A DNA stretch of 64,000 bases from G963663365 sp963663365 (GCA_963663365.2 CAXXIH010000008.1:1426001-1490000), one strand, 5' to 3'; shown: positions 53,414-62,312, counted from the first letter of the stretch. A program made the numbers and translations. Notes: a model not told the origin generated them from the sequence alone.

Positions 53414-54241
53414 ATGGTTTATCATCAGATCGATTTGACAAATATTGGTTTCCAGGCGGTGGATGAAGGGATCGCCCAGAGAGAACTGCTTGAAAAGAAC
53501 GACAGGATTAGGCGATTTCGAAGAGAACGGCTGGAATGGGCAATACAGAATATGTTTGCCAGCGGTGAAATCTTCCAGAATCATGTTTTGAGCCTGAAGG
53601 ACAAGCTGTATTTAGTGTATCTCGTAGGCTCAATGATGGAACTCGGCAAAGATGACGGGCTTGTATCCGAATTGACGAGACGGATTCAACGAGCCAACTA
53701 CGAATGGAATGAGGATATCTATGGCAAAGACGCTTCAATGTCAACACGGATATCATTCTGGACGTACCGGGGATGCAATATCGTGAAATGGCTGCAAAAG
53801 GTTGTTGAAGAACCTGAGCAGGCATGGAAGGAATTATCGGTTGAAGATTTCTTTAAAGCGGCTACCGTGGCAATGGATTTTCATGAGTTGGATGATGTCG
53901 GCAACGAGAGAAGAACTGAACAGAATGGTTGCTCAGGTCATCTATTGGAATCTGTCGTGGAAAAAGTCAAAATACTGCATCACTACTTCTCGGCATTGCA
54001 GTTTGTGAAGAATGATGCGGATATTCGCGGGCTGATTGGAAACGCCATTAGGGATTTGCACAATCATATTGAAGAGGAGTCCGGACTTGGCACCGATTTC
54101 TACCGACATCCAGAATGTATTCGATATGCTGTCAGCAGCAACCAGGATCAGATCATCTCGCGGGTGTGTAGCGAACTGATAAGGCAGGGGCATTGGCCGA
54201 CGATGGCGATGGTGTTTGAGGGGGTGCTTGATAGCGTGTGA
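53414..54241 (+). CDS. Element-encoded protein of unknown function
   Basis: A 275-residue, largely helical protein (RRFRRERLEWAIQNMFASGEI at the start). No domain recognised. GAGGA is eight bases before the ATG, 12 bp after the previous gene, so it closes the replication operon. Its last 35 codons are duplicated as a fragment at 59745-59850, which marks it as the boundary of the replicon core. Confidence 0.6.
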   Translation: MVYHQIDLTNIGFQAVDEGIAQRELLEKNDRIRRFRRERLEWAIQNMFASGEIFQNHVLSLKDKLYLVYLVGSMMELGKDDGLVSELTRRIQRANYEWNEDIYGKDASMSTRISFWTYRGCNIVKWLQKVVEEPEQAWKELSVEDFFKAATVAMDFHELDDVGNERRTEQNGCSGHLLESVVEKVKILHHYFSALQFVKNDADIRGLIGNAIRDLHNHIEEESGLGTDFYRHPECIRYAVSSNQDQIISRVCSELIRQGHWPTMAMVFEGVLDSV

Positions 54242-54291
54242 GTTGAAAACAGACCTATCATTGGTGCATCGTAGGTGAGACCTGTGTTTTG

Positions 54292-54468
54292 GGGATCAAA
54301 TTCGCCGCTCAGTGCGCTCAAAAAACCAGTTTCAGCAAGCGATTGAACTTCTGAAAGGGCCGGAGTATCATTGTTTCAGACCGAAATCAGGCCTCCAGTG
54401 CCGGGACATCTCTCGGATCGCACTTTCTAAAGGAGAATCGAGAGCCCAAATGGGAAATCGAGGTTATC
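54292..54468 (+). repeat. Cargo-leader repeat R1 (upstream of the WD40 gene)
   Basis: A 177-bp segment that recurs without indels at 56737-56913 (158 of 177 positions equal by eye; only two differences in the first 105 bp). The cargo gene start codon follows immediately. The first 60 bp would encode GIKFAAQCAQKTSFSKRLNF followed by TGA, possibly a remnant C terminus of a lost gene. Confidence 0.8.
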
Positions 54469-56544
54469 ATGATGCACATCAGAAGTACGGTCAGCCCGCT
54501 TTTTCCTGCTATTCGGATGGCATTATACAGATGCACTGTTGAGAGACGGTTACTTCAGTTGAGCTGCGCGGCAGCGACTTTCCTTCTCACCTCACTGTCC
54601 GTCTCCTTGCTACAGGCCGCAAGCATTCGAGACTATGAAGTGTATCCAGAAGGAGATCTATACGACGCTGCTTTTACGCCCGATGGAGACCACATGGTCA
54701 CGGCCAGCTCCGGTGGCTGGTGTACGCTCTGGGATAACGAAACAAATCGGCGTATAAGACGTTACGACGGTCACGATGGCCCGGTTGCTTCAGTGACCAT
54801 TTCGAGCGATGGAGGGTTGCTCGCATCAGCCGGACTGGACGGGTTCATCAAGATATGGAACCTCGCATCAGGCGAGGAACTGATGTGCTTATCGTGTGGA
54901 GGTGAGGAACCATTTGAAATTGCGTTCTCACCAAACAGCCACGTGCTTCTCGCGGGATTCAGGAGTGGGTTCGTAGATGTCTATGACCTCGACTCTTCGG
55001 AGGCACCCAACTATGCAATTCCATTCCTCTACCACAGAGACAATGTGAATTGTATTGCCTTTTCAGAAGACGGGCGCAGAATTCTTACAGCAGGGGGGGG
55101 CAGAGTCACAGTCTGGGAAGTCGCCCACAACAATACAGACGCAACGCAGCCTTTCGACTCCGTTGAGGAAGTGCGTTCTTTTACGATCGATGAGGTCATT
55201 CCCGAGTTTCCATACTGGTATATCACTGATGCAAGCATGACGCGAGATGGAAGACGGGTCTTGATCGAAAACATGCTGTTCGACGTAAATACGGGAGATC
55301 TCCTGCATACGTTCGGGACAGAGAACGACAAGTCAATCGTGTCACCAGCAGGAGGCGTTGTCCTCACGGTCAATGTTGAAGGAGTGTGTTTGTTTGACAT
55401 CAACAGCGGAGAACCGATCGAAGCATTTACGCCGGTTGTTCCTCCATTCTATCTTCTCCCTGTGCTGTCTGCGGATGGCAACACCCTTTCCATCATCGGC
55501 AGTGACGGCGTTCTTTACTTCTACAACATCGCAGCCGAAAGGCTGGATCGATTCATCGACGATCACTACTCCTCTATCGCTGCGGTCGCCTTCTCGAAAG
55601 ATGGAACGCGATTGCTTGCGGGAAGCGCGGGGAGCATGCTCCGGTATTGGGATGCCGACACGAAGGATGACATTACGAGTTCTCTCGAAATTCCGGGATT
55701 CCTATTCGTCGACCAGTTCAGCGAATGGGAGGGCCCAACCGAAACAGAGTACAATATCGACCATTTGTTCAACATTGCATCCATATCTTTCTCAAACGAT
55801 GGGCACTACATTCTAACAGGCGGAACAAGCGCGATTCTGTGGGATGCGGAAACAGGCCGGTTCATTCACGAAATACCTTATCTTTCTGTTACTGCTGTCG
55901 ATTTCTGTCCGGACAACGAGAGATTCTTGCTCGTTGACGGATCTGAGGTGGATATCTACAGCACACAATCAGAGGAGCCAATCCTAACGTTGGACGGCTT
56001 TCTCGTTGAGTCAGCGGTGTTCTCACCCGACGGTCGAGAGATCCTCACGGGGAATCGTGTGGGCACGGCTATCCTATGGGACTTGGCAACAGGCGAGGAG
56101 ATTCAACGATTTGAAAGGCCCGACCAGCGTTTTCTAATCAATTCGGTGATGTTTTCACCTGATGGCGAGAAAATCCTCATAAGCGATCTAGTGTCCGCCA
56201 CGATATGGGATAAGCGCGGAGAAATTATACGTACGTTTTCTTTCAACGATCTCATTAACTTGACCGCGTCTTTCTCACCAGATGGAAAGCACGTTGTCAC
56301 TGGGTATCAGGAAGATAGTTCCTCCTCAAACGTGAGACCAGTGAATCATTACGGTCTTGCGATTCTGTGGGATGTTGACAGCGGAGAGATAGTCCGGAAA
56401 TTCGAGGGTCCCTTCACAGGAATCAGCGAAGTTGCGTTTTCTCCTGACGGACAAAGGCTGGTTACGGCCGATCTGTATGATGCGACCATCAGAGAATGGG
56501 GCATAGACGAAACGACAAAGGTTTGGAACTGGAGAATGCACTAA
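54469..56544 (+). CDS. Secreted WD40-repeat protein
   Basis: A 691-residue protein: a signal peptide around residues 20-50 (LQLSCAAATFLLTSLSVSLLQAAS), then about twelve WD40 blades such as VASVTISSDGGLLASAGLDGFIKIWN, CIAFSEDGRRILTAGGGRVTVWE, VAFSKDGTRLLAGSAGSMLRYWD, SVMFSPDGEKILISDLVSATIWD. The tail VWNWRMH fits the W-at-minus-4 motif of other exported proteins in this window. Alternative starts are 54472 and a Met at residue 17. The gene begins exactly at the end of the R1 leader, with no own promoter visible. Propeller scaffold of unknown partner. Confidence 0.75.
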   Translation: MMHIRSTVSPLFPAIRMALYRCTVERRLLQLSCAAATFLLTSLSVSLLQAASIRDYEVYPEGDLYDAAFTPDGDHMVTASSGGWCTLWDNETNRRIRRYDGHDGPVASVTISSDGGLLASAGLDGFIKIWNLASGEELMCLSCGGEEPFEIAFSPNSHVLLAGFRSGFVDVYDLDSSEAPNYAIPFLYHRDNVNCIAFSEDGRRILTAGGGRVTVWEVAHNNTDATQPFDSVEEVRSFTIDEVIPEFPYWYITDASMTRDGRRVLIENMLFDVNTGDLLHTFGTENDKSIVSPAGGVVLTVNVEGVCLFDINSGEPIEAFTPVVPPFYLLPVLSADGNTLSIIGSDGVLYFYNIAAERLDRFIDDHYSSIAAVAFSKDGTRLLAGSAGSMLRYWDADTKDDITSSLEIPGFLFVDQFSEWEGPTETEYNIDHLFNIASISFSNDGHYILTGGTSAILWDAETGRFIHEIPYLSVTAVDFCPDNERFLLVDGSEVDIYSTQSEEPILTLDGFLVESAVFSPDGREILTGNRVGTAILWDLATGEEIQRFERPDQRFLINSVMFSPDGEKILISDLVSATIWDKRGEIIRTFSFNDLINLTASFSPDGKHVVTGYQEDSSSSNVRPVNHYGLAILWDVDSGEIVRKFEGPFTGISEVAFSPDGQRLVTADLYDATIREWGIDETTKVWNWRMH

Positions 56545-56736
56545 CACAGGCTATCCAGCCCGGTGAAGATCCCTGGGTCAAATCCGCCGACAATCATAGG
56601 GTCAAACTAACCCGGCAAATAACAGTGCCTCTTCCTTCCCTTCGCAGGTTCATTGTATTCAAGAGAAGAGTATTGGCCACTAAATGACGCACTAGTGCTA
56701 AGGAAACCTATGGAAGGCCAAGACCTCTTAATAGGT

Positions 56737-56913
56737 GGGATCAAATTCGCCGCTCAGTGCGCTCCAAAAACCGGTTTCAGCAAGCGATTGAACTTCTGAA
56801 AGGGCCGGAGTATCATTGTTTCAGACCGAAATCAGGCCTTCAGGGGCGGGATATTTTTCGAATCGCGCCTTCTGGAGGAAAACCGAGAGCCCAAATGGGA
56901 AATCTGGGATATT
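56737..56913 (+). repeat. Cargo-leader repeat R2 (upstream of the RING-like gene)
   Basis: The second copy of the 177-bp leader. The next codon after its end is the ATG of the RING-like membrane protein. The 190 bp before it (56545-56736) contains no gene that could be recognised. Confidence 0.8.
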
Positions 56914-57492
56914 ATGAATCAAGAGAACTCTGTTAATTTGTCAAAATCCGATGTTAAAAAAATGGGCCTGAAGAACTTAGGCATTTGTATCGGGTGGATT
57001 CCAGTGGCCTTCTTTTTACTATCTACGGGTTTATGGTTTGAAATCCGTAGCGATCTGATGGGAATAGCTGAACTTCTTTCTTTTGATATCTTGCTTCTGG
57101 AGACGCCTCTTGAAATATTTGCCGAGTGTTTATCATTCGTAATCTTATTTGGTTGGATTCTTAGTCTTCCTTCAGCTTTGATAATGTCAATATTTGGAGT
57201 CTATCCCAAATTTCTAAAACAATACACTTTTATTACTCCTGATCAGACAAATAAGACTGAATATAAAGGCCTTGTTAGTGATGAATCCACGATTGATGGA
57301 GTCGCAACTCTTTCTACACAGGAAGAAAATGAATTTTTGTATATACAAATCGCTGGGAAACAATGCCATATCTGCAATGAAAACATTGGTTATCAAGCGG
57401 ATGGAGTAGCGTGTACTAATTGCAGACGAACATTCCACAAGGATTGTCTTGAGAACGGAACGCAGTGTCCAGAATGTGGAGCACAACTCTAA
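56914..57492 (+). CDS. Membrane protein with C-terminal RING-like zinc finger
   Basis: A 192-residue protein with two hydrophobic helices (ICIGWIPVAFFLLSTGLWF and a second near 70-100, ECLSFVILFGWILSLPSALIM). The C terminus, about residues 151-192, has CHICNENIGYQADG, ACTNCRRTFHKDCLE and CPECGAQL: the Cys-x2-Cys ... Cys-x2-Cys-x4-His-x2-Cys ... Cys-x2-Cys order of RING-type fingers. Bacterial RING-like domains are known but their activity is mostly unknown; ubiquitin-like ligase action cannot be inferred from one domain. Start fits the R2 leader. Confidence 0.7.
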   Translation: MNQENSVNLSKSDVKKMGLKNLGICIGWIPVAFFLLSTGLWFEIRSDLMGIAELLSFDILLLETPLEIFAECLSFVILFGWILSLPSALIMSIFGVYPKFLKQYTFITPDQTNKTEYKGLVSDESTIDGVATLSTQEENEFLYIQIAGKQCHICNENIGYQADGVACTNCRRTFHKDCLENGTQCPECGAQL

Positions 57493-57566
57493 TGCAAAAG
57501 CCTACCACAAGAGCGAAAAATTTGAGACTATTATAAAAGAATGCAATTCCTTCCTGGAGGTTAACA

Positions 57567-59435
57567 ATGGCTAGTCATTGTAACTATAAGGCGATTCATT
57601 CTAGTTCAATTTATCTCGTGGTTTTACACGCCCTCGTTATTGTCTGTATGTACACTTTTTCTTCTTTCGCATCAGATGCTCCCCGTATCCAAAACTTGTG
57701 GAACAAATCCATCCTTCTACAAGTCACACAAACGCTTACAACGGCTCCATGGTCACATGCTCAGAGTGAAAGCGTGATTATCGTTAACAGCACAGACGAT
57801 CCAGGGGTACCTGGAGACACCTTTATCACAATTCGTGAAGCGATCTCAATCGCCACAGGAAAACAGACACCCCAGAACGCTGAGATGTCACTTGTATCGG
57901 ATAGCTACGGTGCGGCGACTAGTGACGTCATCATCTTTGACCCACAGATTTTTCCGCCGCAGCAACCAGCGACGATTGTTCTCATTGATTCAGAACTTCC
58001 ACAGCTGGACACGGGAGGAGATACGCTTGATGGAAGCAATGTGGGAGTAATTCTAAACGGTAGCAGTCTTTCGACTGGTAGCGGCATTACGATAATGTCG
58101 AATGACAATGTGGTACAAGGTATGCAAATCTTGTTCTTCCCCGAACATGGCATTCAGATTCGAGATTCCTCTAATCGGAACCGGATTGGTGGTGATCGCC
58201 AATCTGGAGCAGGTCCAGTCGGTCAAGGCAATGTAATTTCTGGGAACGGTCTCTGCGGCATTGAAATCAGGGGTGAAAACGTAGGTATCACACACACGAC
58301 TATAGTGGGCAATTTAGTTGGAACCAACGCATCTGGAAAGAGCGCGCTTGGGAACGGTCAGTTCTCGGAATCAAGATTTGACGCAGCCGGGGTTCATTGC
58401 ACACAGTCCGTAACGGATACGGCTATCTTAAAAAATGTTGTCTCTGGGAATGGAAGTTACGGGATTATTTGTATTACTGCTGTATTTCCCGTGACCATCA
58501 AAGGAAATTATGTAGGTACTGACATCACAGGTGAAGAGGCAATTGGAAACGGTGATTTTGGTATCTTCCTCCATGAAGGTGACGACATGTCTCCAATACA
58601 GCGGGGCTTGATTGTTGGAGGTCCCGGTTTGGATGAGGGGAACGTGGTTTGTGGGAATGGATCAGATGGAATCCATATACACGAATCTGATGGAACAATC
58701 GTTCAGGGCAATCGCGTAGGCACAAACTATACGGGAGATATTATACCGAATGCTGGTCATGGAATTGTCCTGACAGTGGGTACCGACGGCGTTATCGGGG
58801 GATTAGCACCGGGTGAAGGCAATATAGTATGGGGAAACAACCACAGTGGGCTGGACATCGCATGGGTGGAGGATTGCCTGGTCGCGGGAAATGACATTCG
58901 GTTTAATCAAGGATACGGAATTTTTCTTGAGGGTTCTATAGGTGATGGAGAAAGAGTCCGTATAACGGAGAATTCCATTACAGCCAATGTAGGAGACTGG
59001 GACCATTCAGGGGCAATACCAGATTGGCCTCGAAGTTTTTTCACTGGCGGTCCTGGAATCACATTTGGGCACCACCCCAATCGGGATTTGTACGCACCGA
59101 CGATCGGTTCTGTGGATAGCACCAGTGTTGTAGGGAGGACAAGTAGGATTATTCCAAGCGGTAGCCTCATAGAAGTTTTTCACGATTCCGGCAGTCAAGG
59201 AGAAACCTATCTCGGTTCAACGACGGTAGAGTCCAGCCAATTTATTTTTGAGGGTAATATACCAACAAGCGGAAATATAACCTGCACCGTTACTGACTTA
59301 GACGGAAACACATCACCATTTTCTCGGCCTTTTGCAGTTCCGGAAATCGAGCCCACGAATACTCCGGTGCCGGAACCGGCCCCGACGCCTACGCCAACGA
59401 TCCAAACGGGTGTTTCCACTTGGATGCATTACTGA
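57567..59435 (+). CDS. Secreted parallel beta-helix protein with Pro-Thr tail
   Basis: A 622-residue protein: signal peptide (SIYLVVLHALVIVCMYTFSS), VNSTDDPGVPGDTFITIREAIS, and then ten or so turns of the NosD/CSLREA-type beta-helix with GNVISGNGLCGIEIRG, GNYVGTDITGEEAIGNGDFG and GNRVGTNYTGDIIPNAGHG. This is the repetitive surface-protein pattern. The C terminus has a Pro-Thr linker (PVPEPAPTPTPT) and the tail TGVSTWMHY. GGAGG precedes the ATG. The ending overlaps a convergent truncated ORF by 7 bp. No catalytic residues are recognisable. Confidence 0.75.
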   Translation: MASHCNYKAIHSSSIYLVVLHALVIVCMYTFSSFASDAPRIQNLWNKSILLQVTQTLTTAPWSHAQSESVIIVNSTDDPGVPGDTFITIREAISIATGKQTPQNAEMSLVSDSYGAATSDVIIFDPQIFPPQQPATIVLIDSELPQLDTGGDTLDGSNVGVILNGSSLSTGSGITIMSNDNVVQGMQILFFPEHGIQIRDSSNRNRIGGDRQSGAGPVGQGNVISGNGLCGIEIRGENVGITHTTIVGNLVGTNASGKSALGNGQFSESRFDAAGVHCTQSVTDTAILKNVVSGNGSYGIICITAVFPVTIKGNYVGTDITGEEAIGNGDFGIFLHEGDDMSPIQRGLIVGGPGLDEGNVVCGNGSDGIHIHESDGTIVQGNRVGTNYTGDIIPNAGHGIVLTVGTDGVIGGLAPGEGNIVWGNNHSGLDIAWVEDCLVAGNDIRFNQGYGIFLEGSIGDGERVRITENSITANVGDWDHSGAIPDWPRSFFTGGPGITFGHHPNRDLYAPTIGSVDSTSVVGRTSRIIPSGSLIEVFHDSGSQGETYLGSTTVESSQFIFEGNIPTSGNITCTVTDLDGNTSPFSRPFAVPEIEPTNTPVPEPAPTPTPTIQTGVSTWMHY

Positions 59436-59524
59436 GCATCTGACGTCAGAGTACGCCGTGATTGACTCGATGCCGATGGATCGGATTCTGTAGACTTGGA
59501 TTGCAGTTCTTTCTCGTCGGGCAT
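59429..59524 (-). pseudogene. Truncated second member of a small-ORF pair (31 codons)
   Basis: Starting with MPDEKELQSKSTESD, it matches the N terminus of the 61-residue protein at 62627-62812 (MPDKKNPESKPRESDS) but stops after 31 codons where the beta-helix gene ends. It lies 12 bp after the first member (59537-59734), the same spacing as in the intact pair. Likely cut by recombination. Confidence 0.5.
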
Positions 59525-59536
59525 GAGATAAAGCCT

Positions 59537-59734
59537 CTAACTGTCCTCTGTCTTCTTTGGCAGGACACCCTTTTCCTTCAAGTTGCGTCTGGCTTTCTCT
59601 GTATAGAGAATTGCTAGCTGTTTTAACAAAAACTGCTTCTTGCTCATGTTGGGCGGACAATCATTTTGTTCCGTATCCGGTTTTCTGGTTACCGGTGATA
59701 TAAATGGCTCATTTGATTCTTTTGAGTCCGGCAT
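59537..59734 (-). CDS. Small protein, pair member A (paralogue of 62825-63019)
   Basis: A 65-residue protein MPDSKESNEPFISPV ... CPPNMSKKQFLLKQLAILYTEKARRNL. It is more than 65 per cent identical to the product at 62825-63019. The N-terminal half is polar and the C-terminal half is a basic amphipathic helix. The ATG at 59734 is chosen because the homologous ORF starts there. No function known. Confidence 0.55.
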   Translation of the reverse strand: MPDSKESNEPFISPVTRKPDTEQNDCPPNMSKKQFLLKQLAILYTEKARRNLKEKGVLPKKTEDS

Positions 59735-59744
59735 ACCAGGAGCC

Positions 59745-59850
59745 CAGCAACACGGATCAGATCGTTTCGCGGGTGTGTAGTGAGCTGATACGGCAGGGGC
59801 ATTGGCCGACGATGGCGAAGGTGTTTGAGGGGGTGCTTGAGAGTGGTTAG
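59745..59850 (+). pseudogene. Fragment of the 3' end of the 53414 gene
   Basis: About 105 bp (35 codons including stop) are close to 90 per cent identical to the 3' end of the gene at 53414-54241, coding NTDQIVSRVCSELIRQGHWP. It lacks an upstream part and thus is a remnant, probably from duplication at the edge of the replicon or recombination between element copies. Confidence 0.65.
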
Positions 59851-59917
59851 AGGCGGAGGGTGGGTTTCGGCGATTCAATATGTCCTACCATGCTCTTTAA
59901 AGCAGATTTCTCAAGCG

Positions 59918-60240
59918 ATGAAAGAACAATCCATTACAAAGGCTGACTTGGCACAGCTCGATTGATCGATAGGCCAGCTTCTTATATAACACGTGTTCTT
60001 AATGGACATCACAATTTGACTTTTTCAACAGCGGTGATGATTGCGAGCACTTTGGATTTAGATTTACATGTGAATTTGAAACCCAAATCACAAACGGCCA
60101 AGAAGAACGAAGGTGAAAATGCGATCAACGCCCGCGCCGTGAATTTGGCGAAGGCCAATACCGTTACGGGAGACCGTTACTGTAGAAAAAAAGTAACTCC
60201 CCTGGGAGTCTTGCAATCACGAGCCCATTTCGAGCATTAA
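59918..60240 (+). pseudogene. XRE-type helix-turn-helix protein with frameshift
   Basis: The first frame gives MKEQSITKADLAQLD and then a stop; the next frame continues LIDRPASYITRVLNGHHNLT and FSTAVMIASTLDLDLHV, which together make a good XRE (HTH_3/antitoxin-like) domain. A one-base loss or two-base gain near 59958 explains the break. The 3' portion overlaps the end of the EcsC-TPR gene. Confidence 0.55.
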
Positions 60241-62154
60241 TATTCGAATTTTCTCCAGTCTATCCCATCCATCTTTTTCCCCACGTTGCAGGCAACGCTC
60301 TTGGGCTTTTTCAAGCGTTGCTAGAGCTGACGGCTGTTGAATTCGTCCAGCACGCAACAAGGCATCCTCGACGTCATCAAATCTTCCAAGATCAGAATAA
60401 ACCGCGGCTATTCCGTTAAGCGCAAAAGAATTCTCAGGCTCCATTGCAAGAACGGACTCGTAGTTGGCTATCGCCTTATCGTATTCCCCGAGATCTCGTT
60501 GTACAGCCGCTAGCCCCACTACAGAATATGAGTTTGGATTTAGTTCTAGGACCTGCCTGTAAAGTTTAGAAGCACGCTCCGGTTTATTGAGCATTCTATA
60601 AGTGGCCGCCAGAGCATTGCCAATATACTGCTGCTTACATAATTCCCACGCTTTCTCTAAAGCAATGAGGGCGATTTCAGGCATCCCGCGTCTTTTTACA
60701 GCCATTCCTAAGTTGAAAAGGATTTGCGGATCTAATTCTTCGTCAATACTCTGATGAAGTGCTGAATCCGGATTGCGTTCCAAAACTGTAGATTCGCCGA
60801 CTATTTGATCGGCGTCTAGTTGTTTGTTTAATTCGGCAAGGCGGTTGGATGCAATTATATTTGAGCGGTCAAATTGCAGAATCTGTTGATAGATTAGGCG
60901 TGCAGTTTCTAATTCACCTTTTTCCCAATGGCAACGGGCCAGCCTTGTGTAGGCCGATACTTGAGTCTCATCTGATTCTATGATGCGTTGGTTAATAAGC
61001 ATCGCTTTGTCATCCCACTCATTAAGTCGCGCCTTTTCCTGCGCTAATTCAATGAGCCCATCAAAACCGGTTGTTTCCAACAATGCTTGAAAACCGTCAT
61101 CGTCAAAATTGCCTTCATCGAAAGCGGCACGTAGATCTTCATCAGGATCCAAATTGTCAAAATTAATATACTCAATCTGGGGATAAATATTTTCACGCTT
61201 TACAACTTCCTCATGCCTATGCAAAGAAGTAGTAGACTTTCTCATAAACCAAGAAAACAGATTCAATGTAAACATAGAACTTCGTTGTTTTCTGGAATCT
61301 TCTTGGGACTGAGATGTATCTTTTTCAGTATGAACATCCTCAACAACATCTTCAATCTTGACTTCATAAACATCCTGTTCTTCAGTGGGTTGAGGGCGGA
61401 ATATGCGAGTCGCAACTTTTCCAACTGCATAGCAGACAGATGCGTCAATGCTGCCGCATATGATACCCCCAACAACGGGCACAGCCTTTGTCAGGCTTAC
61501 CATGGTCCGGCTCCCACCCTTCGAGAGTAGTTGGATGCCAATTTTTTTATTAATTTCCCTTAGCGCCCGTGCTGGTATTTTATCTATTAATTGTGCTGCA
61601 ACACGTTTTCCTAAATTAACACCAGCTGATTTCAAAAATCCGACTGCTTTGTCACCCAATGCTGCGATGCACACCCAACTTCTAGTAGTCTCGTCATCAA
61701 TTTGATGGCCATAGATGCGCGCTATGGCTGCGACCATTCTAACCTGTATAACGTAGGAAGCCAAAAGTGAAGCAGGAACGGCCACAGGCAAAGTAATAAG
61801 ACCGCCAAGTCCAGTAACAAAACCACTTGTAAAATTATAGACTGCACAGTGGCGAATAAGCGCCCTGACTCGCTCGTCATTATTTACATAGTCTTCATCA
61901 TTTGTGAATTTTTGGGCAATCTGTTCGGCACTATCAAATCGACCAAATCCGTCAATTGCCATATCTGAAAGTTGCTTTATGAACTCATAGCCATTGGTAG
62001 AACTCTCTTTGTCACTATCCGATGGTTTTACTGCAATGGTTTTCACTGACTGCAATCCAACACCCCTACACTTGTTATTGAAAAAGCGAACAAAACCTCG
62101 ACTGCATCCGCAATTCTTACAGACTCCACGTAGATTGAATCTGTGCTCTGTCAT
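60217..62154 (-). CDS. EcsC-like membrane domain plus TPR protein
   Basis: A 645-residue protein. Residues about 1-30 hold a short Cys motif (CKNCGCSRGF). Residues 85-250 are EcsC-like: YNFTSGFVTGLGGLITLPVA, SYVIQVRMVAAIARIYGH, and KAVPVVGGIICGSIDASVCY helices. The C-terminal 270 residues are TPR repeats (LGMAVKRRGMPEIALIALEKA, LAATYRMLNKPERASKLYRQV, IANYESVLAMEPENSFALNG). The ATG has GAAAGGA before it. EcsC has been linked to secretion and membrane processes in firmicutes; the TPR part suggests protein interaction. The R3 leader lies 80 bp upstream. Confidence 0.75.
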   Translation of the reverse strand: MTEHRFNLRGVCKNCGCSRGFVRFFNNKCRGVGLQSVKTIAVKPSDSDKESSTNGYEFIKQLSDMAIDGFGRFDSAEQIAQKFTNDEDYVNNDERVRALIRHCAVYNFTSGFVTGLGGLITLPVAVPASLLASYVIQVRMVAAIARIYGHQIDDETTRSWVCIAALGDKAVGFLKSAGVNLGKRVAAQLIDKIPARALREINKKIGIQLLSKGGSRTMVSLTKAVPVVGGIICGSIDASVCYAVGKVATRIFRPQPTEEQDVYEVKIEDVVEDVHTEKDTSQSQEDSRKQRSSMFTLNLFSWFMRKSTTSLHRHEEVVKRENIYPQIEYINFDNLDPDEDLRAAFDEGNFDDDGFQALLETTGFDGLIELAQEKARLNEWDDKAMLINQRIIESDETQVSAYTRLARCHWEKGELETARLIYQQILQFDRSNIIASNRLAELNKQLDADQIVGESTVLERNPDSALHQSIDEELDPQILFNLGMAVKRRGMPEIALIALEKAWELCKQQYIGNALAATYRMLNKPERASKLYRQVLELNPNSYSVVGLAAVQRDLGEYDKAIANYESVLAMEPENSFALNGIAAVYSDLGRFDDVEDALLRAGRIQQPSALATLEKAQERCLQRGEKDGWDRLEKIRILMLEMGS

Positions 62155-62235
62155 TTTCCAATCCTTTCCTCAGGGCAAAGGACCTGAAAGGAATCCTTAT
62201 CCTCTACTGAAGTTCATACCCGTATCTGACTGAAA

Positions 62236-62312
62236 CTATCCTGGATTTCCCATATGGGCTCTCGATTCTCCTGCAGAGGGTACGATCCGAGAGATACTCC
62301 GGCCTTGGATAT
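62236..62312 (-). repeat. Cargo-leader repeat R3 (upstream of the EcsC-TPR gene)
   Basis: On the minus strand the 77-bp segment ending in GGGAAATCCAGGATAG corresponds to the 3' part of R1 and R2 (about three quarters identical by eye, with the shared GAGAGCCCATATGGGAAATC core). It lies 80 bp ahead of the EcsC start. The more 5' part is replaced by a transposase remnant. Confidence 0.6.
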
